The notes: a model not told the origin generated them from the sequence alone. Shown: positions 34,298 through 44,119, counted from the first letter of the stretch. The stretch: DNA of 64,000 nucleotides from DASUPK01 sp963736685 (GCA_963736685.1 CAVTPZ010000017.1:233306-297305), one strand, 5' to 3'. A program made the numbers and translations.

Positions 34298-35524
34298 TCA
34301 GGTCAGCCAGCTCGCATCGAGCTTGCGGATCACGGCCTGCGAGAGCCTGACCGCGTCGGCGACGGTGCCGTAGTCCACCCGGTCCGGGGTGTCCGTCTTC
34401 CAGTGGTAGTTCGTGGGGTTCTTCCAGTCGTTGCAGGAGGCGACCGAGACGCACTGGTAGCCGGCCGCGAGCGGGAAGATGCCGTCGGTCGCATTCCGCA
34501 GCCGCAGGTTCGGCATCAGCTCGATGCCGAGCTCCTCGGCGGTCGAATCGAGCAGCTCGAGCGAGGGCGCCGGGTACTCCCTCATGTTCAGCATCCCCTC
34601 CCCGCGCAGGACCAGGAGGTTGGGGGAGCCGACCGTTTCGAGGCAGAGGAAGAAGGTCCGGTCGGGCGGCAGCTCCGACGCGTGGCGCTCCATGAACAGC
34701 CCCATCCCCTCGCAGAGCGCCTCCTCGGAGGTTGAGAGGAAGAGGATCCGGGTGTTCTCCGGCGGGTGCTCGGCGAAGGCGCGGGCGAGCGCGAGCTGGG
34801 CGATGCAGCCCGTGCCATTGTCGTTGGCACCGGGAACCACCTCCCCCGCGCCGATGTGGGCCATGAACGCCGCGCTTCCGGCGGAGACGGCGGTGCCGAG
34901 GCCGGTCAGCTTCCGGCTGCCGAGCGCGGCGCCGACCGCGACGATCGCCGGGCCGGCCGCCGTCGGCCACATCAGGGGCGGGCTGGTGTCGTTGTTCTCG
35001 AAGATCCAGGGAGCGTTCTGGCCCACCATCTCGGTGATCGCCGGGTTGAAGAAGAAGGCGGTATGGGCGGCGTCGTGATGGGCCATGAGCACGATCGTCC
35101 GCTCCGCGTCGTCCGGACCGAGCTCGGCGAGTACGTGGTGGGCGGTTCGGTTCGGCAGCAGCCGGCGGAAGCGGCGCTGCCCAGGGGGCAGCTCGTCCGC
35201 GATCAGGGCGGATGCCGCTGCACCCGTGACGGTCGCAAGCGCGCGAGCGAGGCGCCCGCCGCGGCGGGCGGCAAGGCCCGCGAGGGCCCCGGCGCCCGCC
35301 AGCAGCCCGATCGGCCACCAGAAGGTGCCGTTCGCCCCGGTCTCCTGCTCGACGCGAGCGTCGCGGGCACCCGCGTCGCGCAGCTCGCCCGCCAGCCATT
35401 CGGCGGCTCGGCGCTCGCCCTCCGATGCCGAGCCTCGCTCCCACGAGCAGAGCTCGTCGAGCCTCGCGCGCATCCAATCTTCGTCCGGTGGAGCCGAGAG
35501 CCCAGCCGGAGCCTCCGTCGCCAT
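34298..35524 (-). CDS. Membrane-associated M28 family metallopeptidase
   Basis: 408 aa. The M28 zinc set is complete: LMAHHDAAHT (His, Asp), GANDNGTG (bridging Asp), LSTSEEALCEGM (catalytic and metal Glu), LETVGS (metal Glu) and a C-terminal TNYHWKTDTPD (His). Unusually, two hydrophobic helices (about residues 71-84 and 94-107) are inserted between the N-terminal lid and the catalytic domain, and a further hydrophobic region (about 185-220) follows the first zinc motif, so the enzyme is probably membrane anchored. It should be an aminopeptidase or similar hydrolase. Divergent from the M50 protease gene. The 95 nt downstream (34203-34297) hold nothing recognisable. Confidence 0.85.
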   Translation of the reverse strand: MATEAPAGLSAPPDEDWMRARLDELCSWERGSASEGERRAAEWLAGELRDAGARDARVEQETGANGTFWWPIGLLAGAGALAGLAARRGGRLARALATVTGAAASALIADELPPGQRRFRRLLPNRTAHHVLAELGPDDAERTIVLMAHHDAAHTAFFFNPAITEMVGQNAPWIFENNDTSPPLMWPTAAGPAIVAVGAALGSRKLTGLGTAVSAGSAAFMAHIGAGEVVPGANDNGTGCIAQLALARAFAEHPPENTRILFLSTSEEALCEGMGLFMERHASELPPDRTFFLCLETVGSPNLLVLRGEGMLNMREYPAPSLELLDSTAEELGIELMPNLRLRNATDGIFPLAAGYQCVSVASCNDWKNPTNYHWKTDTPDRVDYGTVADAVRLSQAVIRKLDASWLT

Positions 35525-35561
35525 GCCGGAAAGCTACCCGGCGCGCTCTAGCATCCGATCC

Positions 35562-36749
35562 ATGACCGGAGGTGGCGGCGTCACGCTGTTTCGCATACGC
35601 GGCATCAGGATCGCGGTGGACTACTCGTGGTTCGTCGTCCTCTTCCTGATCATCATCTGGCTTTCCAGCTCCTACCGCGACGAACTCGGCGCGGCGCAGG
35701 GGAGCAGCGAGCCGTATCTGCTGGCGGTCGCCAGCGCCATTCTCTTCTTCGCCTCGATCCTGCTCCACGAGCTGGGTCACGCCTTCGTCGCGAAGCGGCA
35801 TGACATCGGGGTCTCGGACATCACCCTCTGGATGTTCGGCGGCTTCGCCCGCCTCGAGAAGGACTCCGACACGCCGGCGACCGAGTTCAAGATTGCGATC
35901 GCCGGCCCCTTGGTCACGGCTGCGATCTCGCTGGTCTGCGTCGGTGCCTTCCTGCTTCTTGCGCCGTCGGGAGAGTTGGGTGACGCCCTGACCCAGAGCG
36001 CCACCAACGCTTCCGGCCTGGCGATTCTCGTCGGCTGGCTTGGCGGCATCAACCTGTTCGTGCTGGTCTTCAACCTGATTCCCGCCTTCCCGCTCGACGG
36101 CGGCCGGATCGCGCGCGCGATCGCCTGGTGGCGCACCGGCAGCCGCAACAAGGGCACGCGCTTCGCGGCCACGCTCGGTGAGTGGTTCGGCGTCCTCCTG
36201 ATCCTCGTTGGGCTCGGCTACTTCCTGGCCTACCAGGGGAATCTGGTGGGCGGAATCTGGCTCGCCTTCGTCGGGTTCATCCTCCGCGGCGCCGCCAAGT
36301 CCGCGATCGCGCAGACCAACGTGAGCAGCCGCATCGAGGGCATTTCGGTCGCCGACGTGATGGAGCGGGACCCGGTGGCCATCCCGGAGGGTGCCTCGAT
36401 CGAGCAGGCGCTCGACGAGTACTTCCTGCGCTACCGCTCGCCCTGGTTTCCCGTCGTGGACACGGGCAGGCACTTCATCGGCCTGGTCGACCGCGGCGCC
36501 GCCGACAATGTCCCGGCCGTCGAGCGCGCCTCGTCCGTCGTGGGCGACGTCCTCGCTCGGGACAGCGGCACCCTCACCATCGGCGAGGACGAGCCGCTGG
36601 AATCCGTCCTCGGCAACGAGTCCTTGCGCCGCCTCGGCGCGCTGATCGCCACCGACGGCGACGGCCGCATCCGCGGCGTACTGACGATCGACGCGATCGG
36701 GAAGGCGCTGCAGCCGGTCGCGCCGGGTAGCGCCGATACCAGCCTGTAG
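35562..36749 (+). CDS. Site-2 protease (M50 family) with C-terminal CBS region
   Basis: 395-aa intramembrane metalloprotease. Several membrane helices carry the zinc motif HELGH (about residue 70) and the second motif NLIPAFPLDGGR (about 171). The C-terminal ~130 residues (VADVMERDPVAIPEGASIEQ and VVGDVLARDSGTLTI) are a CBS pair that may sense adenosine ligands. Family members cut single-pass membrane proteins, including anti-sigma factors; two sigma systems lie elsewhere in this window, but a link is only an inference. The 37-nt gap to the divergent M28 peptidase holds the promoters. Confidence 0.92.
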   Translation: MTGGGGVTLFRIRGIRIAVDYSWFVVLFLIIIWLSSSYRDELGAAQGSSEPYLLAVASAILFFASILLHELGHAFVAKRHDIGVSDITLWMFGGFARLEKDSDTPATEFKIAIAGPLVTAAISLVCVGAFLLLAPSGELGDALTQSATNASGLAILVGWLGGINLFVLVFNLIPAFPLDGGRIARAIAWWRTGSRNKGTRFAATLGEWFGVLLILVGLGYFLAYQGNLVGGIWLAFVGFILRGAAKSAIAQTNVSSRIEGISVADVMERDPVAIPEGASIEQALDEYFLRYRSPWFPVVDTGRHFIGLVDRGAADNVPAVERASSVVGDVLARDSGTLTIGEDEPLESVLGNESLRRLGALIATDGDGRIRGVLTIDAIGKALQPVAPGSADTSL

Positions 36750-36840
36750 CGCCCGCGGCGGTTGCAACACCGTCGCGGCTCTGAGAGACTGCCGCCCGCA
36801 GCGGCTCCAGTTCACAGGGGGTGAAAGGGAGAAACAGGGA

Positions 36841-38868
36841 GTGAGCAGTCGCCGGCCTGGAATGACCCGCCGCCGCCTGGCGGTGGTGTTGGCGAGCGTG
36901 GGCGCCCTCACGGCGCTTCCTCTCGGCGGCTCAGCACGGGCGGCGACCCCGACGGTGACCGAGTTCAGCTCGGGAATTCCCGAGGACGGGCGGATCTGGG
37001 GTATCGCCGCGGCCTCGGACGGCAAGCTCTGGTTCTCCGATCAGGGCAACGACACCGCGGGGTCGATCAATCCCGCCAACCAGATCATCAGCGAGGTCAG
37101 TCCGGACATCAGCAACTCCATGGTGGGCATGGCAAACGGACCCGACGGGAACGTCTACTTCGGCGTCACCGATCCCTTCAACTCGATCGGCGGGATCATC
37201 CCGGCGACCGGCGCGAATCGAGCCACCTACCTGGGCGCGGGCAACCAGGCCTGGCCGTTCGACCCTGTCACCGGCCCGGAGGGGAACCTGTGGACGACCG
37301 AGCCGCGCGACCCGGCGCTGACGACCGGCAACGACAAGGTCAGCATCTCCACCCCCAGGGTGGATACCGCCATGGCCGCCCCCGCGGGCGGTCCGATCAT
37401 CTTCGCCGAGCCCGAGCTGACGGGCAACGCCGATCCCCAGGGGATCGCCGCCGGCCCCACCGACACCAGCGGCAGCCCTGGCCAGGGCCTCTGGGTGGCC
37501 GAGTTCAGCGCGAACAAGATCGCCCGGCTCACCCCGGTGTTCAGCGCGGGCGGGGAAGGAGCCCTCAAGACCGAGTACACGGGACTCAGCACCGGCGCCC
37601 ACCCCGAGGGGATCGCCCTGGGACCCGACGGGAACATCTGGTTCACCGAGTACAGCCTCGGCAAGGTGGGCCGGCTGATACCGCCCTCGACACCCGCGGG
37701 CTCTCCGACAATCGACGAGTTCGCGCTTCCCAACGCCAACTCCCAACCGTGGGGAATCGCGGCGGGGCCAGACGGGAACCTCTGGATCGCCGAGTCCGGG
37801 ACGGGCAAGATCGCCCGGATGACGACGACTGGCGCGGTTACGGGCGAGTACCCCACGACCAACGGCGCTCCCGGCTACATCACTGCGGGATCGGATGGCA
37901 ACCTCTGGTTCGGCGAGGTCAACGACAACACCGTCGGACGCATCACCACCGGCCTCGACCAACCCGCTTTCAGTAGCTCCAGCGCGATCCCGATCCCGCT
38001 CGTCGGCGCACCCAGCACGCCCGCCTCAATCGACGTCTCGGGCCTGCAGGGATCGATCACAGAACTCAACCTCCGGCTGACCGGGATCAGCCACACCTTC
38101 CCGGACGACATGGACGTGATTCTCGAGAGCCCGACGGGCCAGACGGCCATGATCATGTCCGACGTCGGCTCAGGCCTCAGCTCACAGACCTCGGGGACGA
38201 AGCAGTCCTACCCGGCTGACGGGATCACGCTCACGCTGGACGACCAGGCCTCCCGCTCGCTCTCCGACACCAACCCGCTGGTCTCGGGGATCTTCAAGCC
38301 TACGAATGTGACCGACCCCAATGAGAGCACCACCGAGGGCAACGCACCGGGGCCGTTCAGCACCAGCTTCCCCAGCGCCCTAAGCACATTCGACGGCGAG
38401 GATCCGAACGGGACCTGGAAGCTCTGGGTCAACGACGACAACCTGAACGCGAAGGACACCGCGGGCAAGATCTTCGGCGGCTGGGGCCTCGACATCAGCA
38501 CGACCAGCGATCTCTTCGTCAGCAAGTCCGGCGCCGGATCGGGGACCGTCACCAGCGTTCCCGCCGCGATCAACTGCGGCGCCACGTGCATGTCGACCTT
38601 CGCGTCTGGGACTTCGGTCGTCCTCACCGCCACCCCCGCAGCGGGTTCGCGGTTCGCGCTGTGGCAGGGGTGCGACTCGGTGAGCGGCAACCAATGCACG
38701 GTCAGCATGAACTCCGCCACCAGGAACGTGACCGCGAGCTTCGAGCTGAGCGGTGGGGCCGTGCAGACGCCCCCCAGCCCCGCCCCGACGAGCCCGGCGC
38801 TCAAGAAGAAGTGCAAGAAGGCCAATAAGCACAGCGCTGTCGCCGCCAAGAAGTGCAAGAAGCGCTAG
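36841..38868 (+). CDS. Secreted Vgb-like propeller with P-domain and KKCKK tail
   Basis: 675 aa, GTG start. Tat-like signal (TRRRLAVVLASVGALTALPL, about residues 9-28). Residues about 38-375 form a virginiamycin B lyase/SMP-30-like beta-propeller with repeated GPDGN(L/I)W units. About 385-555 is a proprotein-convertase P-domain-like sandwich (LRLTGISHTFPDDMDVILES, GTWKLWVNDDN). About 560-640 is a Cys-containing bacterial repeat (GSGTVTSVPAAINCGATC, FALWQGCDS). The end is KKKCKKANKHSAVAAKKCKK. Antibiotic lyase activity is not implied by this fold alone. The tail is shared with several other secreted proteins in this window. Confidence 0.85.
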   Translation: MSSRRPGMTRRRLAVVLASVGALTALPLGGSARAATPTVTEFSSGIPEDGRIWGIAAASDGKLWFSDQGNDTAGSINPANQIISEVSPDISNSMVGMANGPDGNVYFGVTDPFNSIGGIIPATGANRATYLGAGNQAWPFDPVTGPEGNLWTTEPRDPALTTGNDKVSISTPRVDTAMAAPAGGPIIFAEPELTGNADPQGIAAGPTDTSGSPGQGLWVAEFSANKIARLTPVFSAGGEGALKTEYTGLSTGAHPEGIALGPDGNIWFTEYSLGKVGRLIPPSTPAGSPTIDEFALPNANSQPWGIAAGPDGNLWIAESGTGKIARMTTTGAVTGEYPTTNGAPGYITAGSDGNLWFGEVNDNTVGRITTGLDQPAFSSSSAIPIPLVGAPSTPASIDVSGLQGSITELNLRLTGISHTFPDDMDVILESPTGQTAMIMSDVGSGLSSQTSGTKQSYPADGITLTLDDQASRSLSDTNPLVSGIFKPTNVTDPNESTTEGNAPGPFSTSFPSALSTFDGEDPNGTWKLWVNDDNLNAKDTAGKIFGGWGLDISTTSDLFVSKSGAGSGTVTSVPAAINCGATCMSTFASGTSVVLTATPAAGSRFALWQGCDSVSGNQCTVSMNSATRNVTASFELSGGAVQTPPSPAPTSPALKKKCKKANKHSAVAAKKCKKR

Positions 38869-38910
38869 CGGCGCAGGACTCCGGAATCGCTCCTATATAG
38901 GATCGGTTTC

Positions 38911-40599
38911 GTGCCGGACCACGACGTACTGGTGATCGGGGCGGGCCTCGCGGGACAGCGGGCCGCTCTTGCCGCTGCGGAGCAGGGCGTCTCCGTGGGC
39001 ATCATCAGCAAGGTCCACCCGGTCCGCTCGCACTCCAATGCGGCGCAGGGCGGCATCAACGCCGCGCTCCAGGAGGACGACAGCTGGGAGTCGCACGCCT
39101 TCGACACCATCAAGGGGTCGGACTACTTGGCCGACCAGGACGCGGTCGAGATCATGTGCAAGGCCGCGCCGGAGGAGCTCCTCCACCTCGAGCACCTCGG
39201 CGTCACCTTCCACCGCAACGAGGAGGGCATGCTCGGCACCCGCGCCTTCGGAGGCGCCTCGGCCGCCCGCACCTACTACGTCGCGGACATCACCGGCCAG
39301 GCGATCATGCACGTCCTCTACGAGCAGCTCATGAAGTACTCCGAGGACGTCGCCCGCTACGAGGAGTACTTCACGACCAGCCTCGCGATGGACGACGACG
39401 GAAACTGCGTCGGGGCGATCTGCCGCAACGTCCGGGACGGCTCGATGGCCCACTTCGGGGCCAAGGCCGTGATCCTGGCCACCGGCGGCAACGGACAGGT
39501 CTGGCAGCCGACCACGAACGCGCTGATCTGCACCGGCGACGGGATCGCCCAGGCCTATCGCGTCGGGGCGACGCTGATGGACATGGAGATGATCCAGTAC
39601 CACCCGACGACCCTGGCCGGCAAGGGCTTCCTGATCACCGAGGGCGCGCGCGGCGAGGGAGCGCACCTGCTCAATGCCAACGGCGAGCGCTTCATGGAGA
39701 AGTATGCGCAGAACAAGATGGAGCTCGCCTCCCGCGACGTGGTCTCACGCGCCGAGCAGACCGAGATCAACGAGGGCCGCGGCTTCCCCGACGGCACGGT
39801 CGCTCTCGACATCACGGTCGTGCCGCGCAAGCGGATCCACGAGGCGCTGCGCGAGATCGTCCTGGTCGGCCGCGACTTCGCCGGGGTGGACATCACCAAG
39901 GAGCCGATCCACATCAAGCCGGGCAACCACTACACGATGGGCGGGATCAAGACCGACAACGAGGGACGCACCAACGTCCCCGGCCTCTACGCCGCCGGAG
40001 AGGTCGCCTGCGTCTCGGTCCACGGCGGCAACCGACTGGGCGCCAACTCCCTGCTCGACACACTGATCTTCGGGCGCCGCTCGGGCGTCGACGCTGCGGA
40101 ACGCGCCAAGGGCCGTGAGCAGGCCCGCCCATCCAACTCCGCCCAGGATGCGGATGAGGCGCGAATCGCCGAAATCCTCGGCCGGGAGAAGGGCTCGGGC
40201 CGGCGCGTCTCGGAGATCCGCAAGGAGATGGGCGAGACGATGGACAAGCACGTCGCCGTCTTCCGCGACGCCGAGGGGCTCAACTCGGCGCTGGAGACGG
40301 TCAAGCGCCTCAAGGAGGAGGCGAAGAGCGCCTACGTCGACGACAAGGGCCAGATCTTCAACCAGGATGTCCTCGGGGCGATCGAGCTCGAGTACATGCT
40401 CGACTGCGCCGAGTGCACCTGCGTGGGGGCGATCCACCGCACGGAGAGCCGCGGGGCTCAGTTCCGCACCGACTTCCCAGAGCGAAACGACGACGAGTGG
40501 CTGAAGCACATCGACCTGACCCGGACCGACGACGGGCCCGAGATCAGCTACTCCGAGGTGACCATCACCCAGTGGGAGCCGCAGGAGAGGACGTACTAG
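38911..40599 (+). CDS. sdhA: Succinate dehydrogenase flavoprotein subunit
   Basis: 562 aa, GTG start. FAD-binding VLVIGAGLAGQRAALAAAEQ (about residues 5-24), histidine and substrate loop SHSNAAQGGINAAL, the HPTTL block and catalytic ITEGARGEGAHLLN region, then the C-terminal ELEYMLDCAECTCVGAIHR and NDDEWLKH. It oxidises succinate to fumarate in the TCA cycle and passes electrons to the iron-sulfur subunit encoded 21 nt downstream. First gene of an sdhA-sdhB-sdhE operon without SdhC/SdhD anchors. Confidence 0.97.
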   Translation: MPDHDVLVIGAGLAGQRAALAAAEQGVSVGIISKVHPVRSHSNAAQGGINAALQEDDSWESHAFDTIKGSDYLADQDAVEIMCKAAPEELLHLEHLGVTFHRNEEGMLGTRAFGGASAARTYYVADITGQAIMHVLYEQLMKYSEDVARYEEYFTTSLAMDDDGNCVGAICRNVRDGSMAHFGAKAVILATGGNGQVWQPTTNALICTGDGIAQAYRVGATLMDMEMIQYHPTTLAGKGFLITEGARGEGAHLLNANGERFMEKYAQNKMELASRDVVSRAEQTEINEGRGFPDGTVALDITVVPRKRIHEALREIVLVGRDFAGVDITKEPIHIKPGNHYTMGGIKTDNEGRTNVPGLYAAGEVACVSVHGGNRLGANSLLDTLIFGRRSGVDAAERAKGREQARPSNSAQDADEARIAEILGREKGSGRRVSEIRKEMGETMDKHVAVFRDAEGLNSALETVKRLKEEAKSAYVDDKGQIFNQDVLGAIELEYMLDCAECTCVGAIHRTESRGAQFRTDFPERNDDEWLKHIDLTRTDDGPEISYSEVTITQWEPQERTY

Positions 40600-40620
40600 C
40601 CGATGGGTAGGGTGAAGTAG

Positions 40621-41805
40621 ATGGCCGAGTTCACTCTCAAGGTGAGGCGCTTCCAGCCCGAGGAGGCCGAGGGTCCCTACTGGGAGACCTTCGACGTCGA
40701 CCTCGACCCCACGCTCTCCGTCCTCGACGGGCTCCTGCAGGCGAAGGACCGCGACGACGGGTCGCTCGCCGTCCGCTGCTCCTGTCGCGCGGCGATCTGC
40801 GGCTCCTGCGGGATGAAGATCAACGGCCAGTCAGGTCTCGCCTGCAAGACGATGATCGGCGAGGCCTCGGAGTTCGCCAATCGCGAGAACGGAGGCGAGC
40901 GCGCCAACGGCGCGCGTGGCGAGCCTGGTGAGCGGCCGATCGTGGTCGAGCCCATGGGGAACATGCCGGTGATCAAGGACCTGGTGACCGACATGGAGTC
41001 GACCCACTGGACCAAGATCCGCCGGGTCACGCCGTGGCTCCTGCCCGAGGGAGATCCACCGGAGCGCGAGTACGTCGTTCCGCCGGAATCGATGATCGAC
41101 ATCACCCAGTCGATGGCCTGCATCCAATGCGGCGCTTGCGTGTCGTCCTGCCTCTCCATGGAGGCGGACCCGGACTTCATCGGCCCCGCCGCACTGGCGA
41201 AGGCCTACCGCTTCGTCGGCGACCCCCGCGACGCCGAGACCAAGGAGCGCCTCCACGACCTCGCCCAGGATCCGCACGGCATCTACGACTGCACCCACTG
41301 CTTCTCGTGCATCGACGCCTGCCCCAAGGGTGTGGCGCCGATGGATCAGATCATGCGCCTGCGGCGCGCCGCTGGCGAGCAGGGCATCGTGGACCAGAAC
41401 AACGGCCACAACCATGAGATCGCGTTCACCAAGATCATCGAGAAGAAGGGGACCCTCGACGAGGCGCTGCTCCAACAGGAGTCATACGCGCCCGGGGTCA
41501 AGGGCAAGCTGCTGCCGAAGCCGGCCGGGATCAAGGCTCTGCTGGAGTCGATCCCGACCGCGCTCCGCGGCATCAAGAGCGGCAAGATGCGCTCGGTGCC
41601 CAAGCTGATCCCAGGCGTCCACCCCAAGCTGCCCGGCGACGCGCAGGATCAGGTCAAGCGGATCTACGCGCACACCGAGGAGCACGGCATCGAGCTCAAC
41701 CTGTACATCCGCGGCGAGGAGGCGGACGCCGACGAGAGCGTCCCCGAGGCCGACGCGGTGCCCGAGGCCGAAGTCCAGCCCGAGCCCGACGAGGGAGATT
41801 CCTGA
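40621..41805 (+). CDS. sdhB: Succinate dehydrogenase iron-sulfur subunit (extended)
   Basis: 394 aa, longer than the ~240 aa of classical SdhB because of a ~140-residue C-terminal extension ending in an acidic tail. The [2Fe-2S] motif is RCSCRAAICGSCGMKINGQS, and two cysteine clusters CIQCGACVSSC and CTHCFSCIDACPKG coordinate further clusters. A stretch of charged, Gly/Asn/Arg-rich residues (ENGGERANGARGEP, about 85-100) is inserted after the first domain. It overlaps the next gene by one base (TGATG at 41803-41807). Confidence 0.94.
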   Translation: MAEFTLKVRRFQPEEAEGPYWETFDVDLDPTLSVLDGLLQAKDRDDGSLAVRCSCRAAICGSCGMKINGQSGLACKTMIGEASEFANRENGGERANGARGEPGERPIVVEPMGNMPVIKDLVTDMESTHWTKIRRVTPWLLPEGDPPEREYVVPPESMIDITQSMACIQCGACVSSCLSMEADPDFIGPAALAKAYRFVGDPRDAETKERLHDLAQDPHGIYDCTHCFSCIDACPKGVAPMDQIMRLRRAAGEQGIVDQNNGHNHEIAFTKIIEKKGTLDEALLQQESYAPGVKGKLLPKPAGIKALLESIPTALRGIKSGKMRSVPKLIPGVHPKLPGDAQDQVKRIYAHTEEHGIELNLYIRGEEADADESVPEADAVPEAEVQPEPDEGDS

Positions 41806-42704
41806 TGACCGACCTGAAGATGGCCTACTGGCCGGGCTGTGTCAGCCGCGGCTTCACCACCGAGCTGCACGGGTCGGTTGCCCTGGTCGCCGATCGCCTG
41901 GGCATCGAGCTGGTTGAGCTCGATCGCGCCAACTGCTGCGGCGCCGGTGTGATCGCCGAGCACAACCAGGAGCTCGCCGACACCCTGAATGCCCGCACCT
42001 TCGCCCTCGCCCAGCAGACCGGCCTGCCGATGATGAACATCTGCTCGACCTGCCAGGGCGCCCAATCCGAATGCCAGCAGCGCCTGCGCGACTCCGAGTA
42101 CCGCTCCCACATCAACGAGACCCTTTCCGGCGAGGGGCTCTCCTACGACCCCGAGGGCTTCTCCAACAAGAACTTCCTCTGGGTGCTGGTCGAGGACTAC
42201 GGCCTGGGCAAGCTCAAGGAGCAGGTGCGGCGCCCGCTCGGCGGACTCCGGGTGGGCCCCTTCTACGGCTGCTACATCCTGCGTCCCAAGCACCGGCTCG
42301 GCTATGAGGAGTACCCCGAGCGCGACCTCTATCTCGGTCGCGTGATCGAGGCGCTGGGCGGGCAGGTCGTCGAGTACGACGGCGCCCGGAAGTGCTGCGG
42401 CTTCCCGGTCATCACCATGGCCCGGGAGGTATCCCTGCGGCAGGCCGGCACCCACATCGGCGATGCGCTCGACGCGGGGGCCGATTGCCTGGTCACGCCC
42501 TGTCCCCTCTGCCACCTCAACCTTGACCTCCAGCAGCCTGAGGCCGCCAGGGTCGTCAACCGCGACCTCGGCCTGGCCGTCCTGCACCTCCCCCAGCTCG
42601 TTGGCCTCGCGCTCGGCTTCTCTCCCAAGGAGCTCGGCATGAAGCGGCACATCGCCTCGACCAAGTGGGTCGAGGAGCGTCTCGAGCAGCCCGTAGCCGC
42701 CTAG
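41805..42704 (+). CDS. sdhE: SdhE/HdrB-like CCG-domain subunit of a type-E succinate dehydrogenase
   Basis: 299 aa with two CCG (cysteine-rich) domains: CCGAGV with CSTCQGA in the first, CCGFPV with PCPLCHLN in the second. This is the HdrB/SdhE family that in Sulfolobus, Campylobacter and other non-classical complexes replaces the haem-containing SdhC/D anchor and links the enzyme to quinone. No transmembrane helix is present. It is translationally coupled to sdhB. The symbol refers to the CCG subunit, not the unrelated E. coli SdhE flavinylation factor. Confidence 0.88.
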   Translation: MTDLKMAYWPGCVSRGFTTELHGSVALVADRLGIELVELDRANCCGAGVIAEHNQELADTLNARTFALAQQTGLPMMNICSTCQGAQSECQQRLRDSEYRSHINETLSGEGLSYDPEGFSNKNFLWVLVEDYGLGKLKEQVRRPLGGLRVGPFYGCYILRPKHRLGYEEYPERDLYLGRVIEALGGQVVEYDGARKCCGFPVITMAREVSLRQAGTHIGDALDAGADCLVTPCPLCHLNLDLQQPEAARVVNRDLGLAVLHLPQLVGLALGFSPKELGMKRHIASTKWVEERLEQPVAA

Positions 42705-42745
42705 CTTCCGCTCCGCCCGGACCCGCTCGTAAGGTCCAGGGTCGA

Positions 42746-44119
42746 ATGGCGTCGACTCAACCGCCCGAGATGCGCCACCGGGTCAAGGTCCGCATCCTCG
42801 TCATCCTCGCCTCGATCCTCGCGTTCCTGGCGATCTTCACCAGCTGGATGGACCGCCAGCTGCTCGACACGAATCAGTGGGTCCACACCAGCGGCAGGCT
42901 GCTCGAGGACAAGGAGATCTCGGACGCCGTCGCGACCTACTCGGTCGACCAGCTCTACGCGAACGTCAATGTCACGCAGCTGATCAAGGAGCAGCTGCCC
43001 CCCGGCCTCCAGCAGGTGGCATCCCCCGTCTCGGCCGGCGTTCGCGAGGTCGCCACGCGCGCCGCGATGCGAGCGTTCCAATCGCAGCGGGTTCAGACCC
43101 TCTGGCAGGAAGCCAACCGCATCGCGCACACCCAGCTGGTCGCGATCCTCGAGGACAAGAGCCAGGCGGTCTCGAGCCAGAACGGCAAGGTCGTCCTCGA
43201 CCTCAGGCCGATCGTCTACCAGCTAGCCGATCGACTCGGCTTCAAGAAGGAGGTCGCCAATGCGATCACCAAGGGCGAGCAGACGGGAACCCTGAAGCCA
43301 GGCTTCGGACAACTCGAGGTCGCGGACTCCCAGGACCTCGACACCGCTCGGACCGTCACCAAGCTCCTCAACGGGCTCGCCTGGTTCTTCACGATCGGCT
43401 CGCTGGCGCTCTTCGTCCTTGCGATGTGGCTCGGCAAGGGCCGCGATTGGGTCATCGTCCTCGGCTACGGCCTCGGCCTGATCGCGGCGGGGCTGGCGGC
43501 GTTCGCGGTGCGAGCCATCCTCCAGGGACCGTTCGTCGATTCGCTCGCGAAGACCGAGGACGCCCGAGTCCCCGCACAGCATGCGTGGGACATCGGCACC
43601 TCGCTGCTCCACAGCATCGCCTCCAGCGTGATCCTCTACGGGATCCTGTTCGTGATCGCGTCCTACCTCGCCTCGCCGCACAACGGCGCGGTCAGCATCC
43701 GCCAGGCTCTTGCCCCGACTCTGCGAGACAGGCCCGCGATCGTCTGGTCCGTGTTCGGGGCGGTCGCGCTGCTCGTCCTGATCCTCTGGCCGCCCAGTGG
43801 CACCCGCCAGCTCGTCCTGACTCTCCTGTTGATCGCGCTGGCCGGGGCCGGCATCGAGAAGCTCCGCAGGACCACGCGGCGAGAGTTCCCGGACGCCAAG
43901 CAGGGCGATTGGCTCGCCGGGATGCGCCGACGAGCACGGAGGGCCAGGAAGGAGGCAGGTCGGCGCATGGGCTCGGCGATGCGGGAGCTCGGCTCGGACG
44001 AGAAGCATCCCGACGATGCAAAGCTCGACCGGCTCGAGAAGCTGGGTGACCTGAAGGAGAAGGGCGTGCTGACGGCCGCCGAGTTCCGCGAGGAGAAGAA
44101 GAAGATCCTCAGCGCCTAG
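42746..44119 (+). CDS. Multi-pass membrane protein with SHOCT tail
   Basis: 457 aa. An N-terminal membrane helix (ILVILASILAFLAIFTSW, about residues 15-32), a ~170-residue extracytoplasmic helical segment (TNQWVHTSGRLLEDKEISDA, then VATYSVDQLY), four to five further helices (about 205-385), a basic cytosolic stretch and a C-terminal SHOCT motif (LEKLGDLKEKGVLTAAEFRE). Transport or sensing is possible; the family is not recognised beyond SHOCT. It lies 41 nt after sdhE and overlaps the convergent antiporter gene by 4 nt. Confidence 0.75.
   Translation: MASTQPPEMRHRVKVRILVILASILAFLAIFTSWMDRQLLDTNQWVHTSGRLLEDKEISDAVATYSVDQLYANVNVTQLIKEQLPPGLQQVASPVSAGVREVATRAAMRAFQSQRVQTLWQEANRIAHTQLVAILEDKSQAVSSQNGKVVLDLRPIVYQLADRLGFKKEVANAITKGEQTGTLKPGFGQLEVADSQDLDTARTVTKLLNGLAWFFTIGSLALFVLAMWLGKGRDWVIVLGYGLGLIAAGLAAFAVRAILQGPFVDSLAKTEDARVPAQHAWDIGTSLLHSIASSVILYGILFVIASYLASPHNGAVSIRQALAPTLRDRPAIVWSVFGAVALLVLILWPPSGTRQLVLTLLLIALAGAGIEKLRRTTRREFPDAKQGDWLAGMRRRARRARKEAGRRMGSAMRELGSDEKHPDDAKLDRLEKLGDLKEKGVLTAAEFREEKKKILSA

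Noticed and set aside
34227..37025. A 932-codon minus-strand frame across the M28, M50 and propeller genes
   Set aside because: It is a shadow frame with Arg/Asp-rich low-complexity translation; the real genes on both strands have clear motifs.
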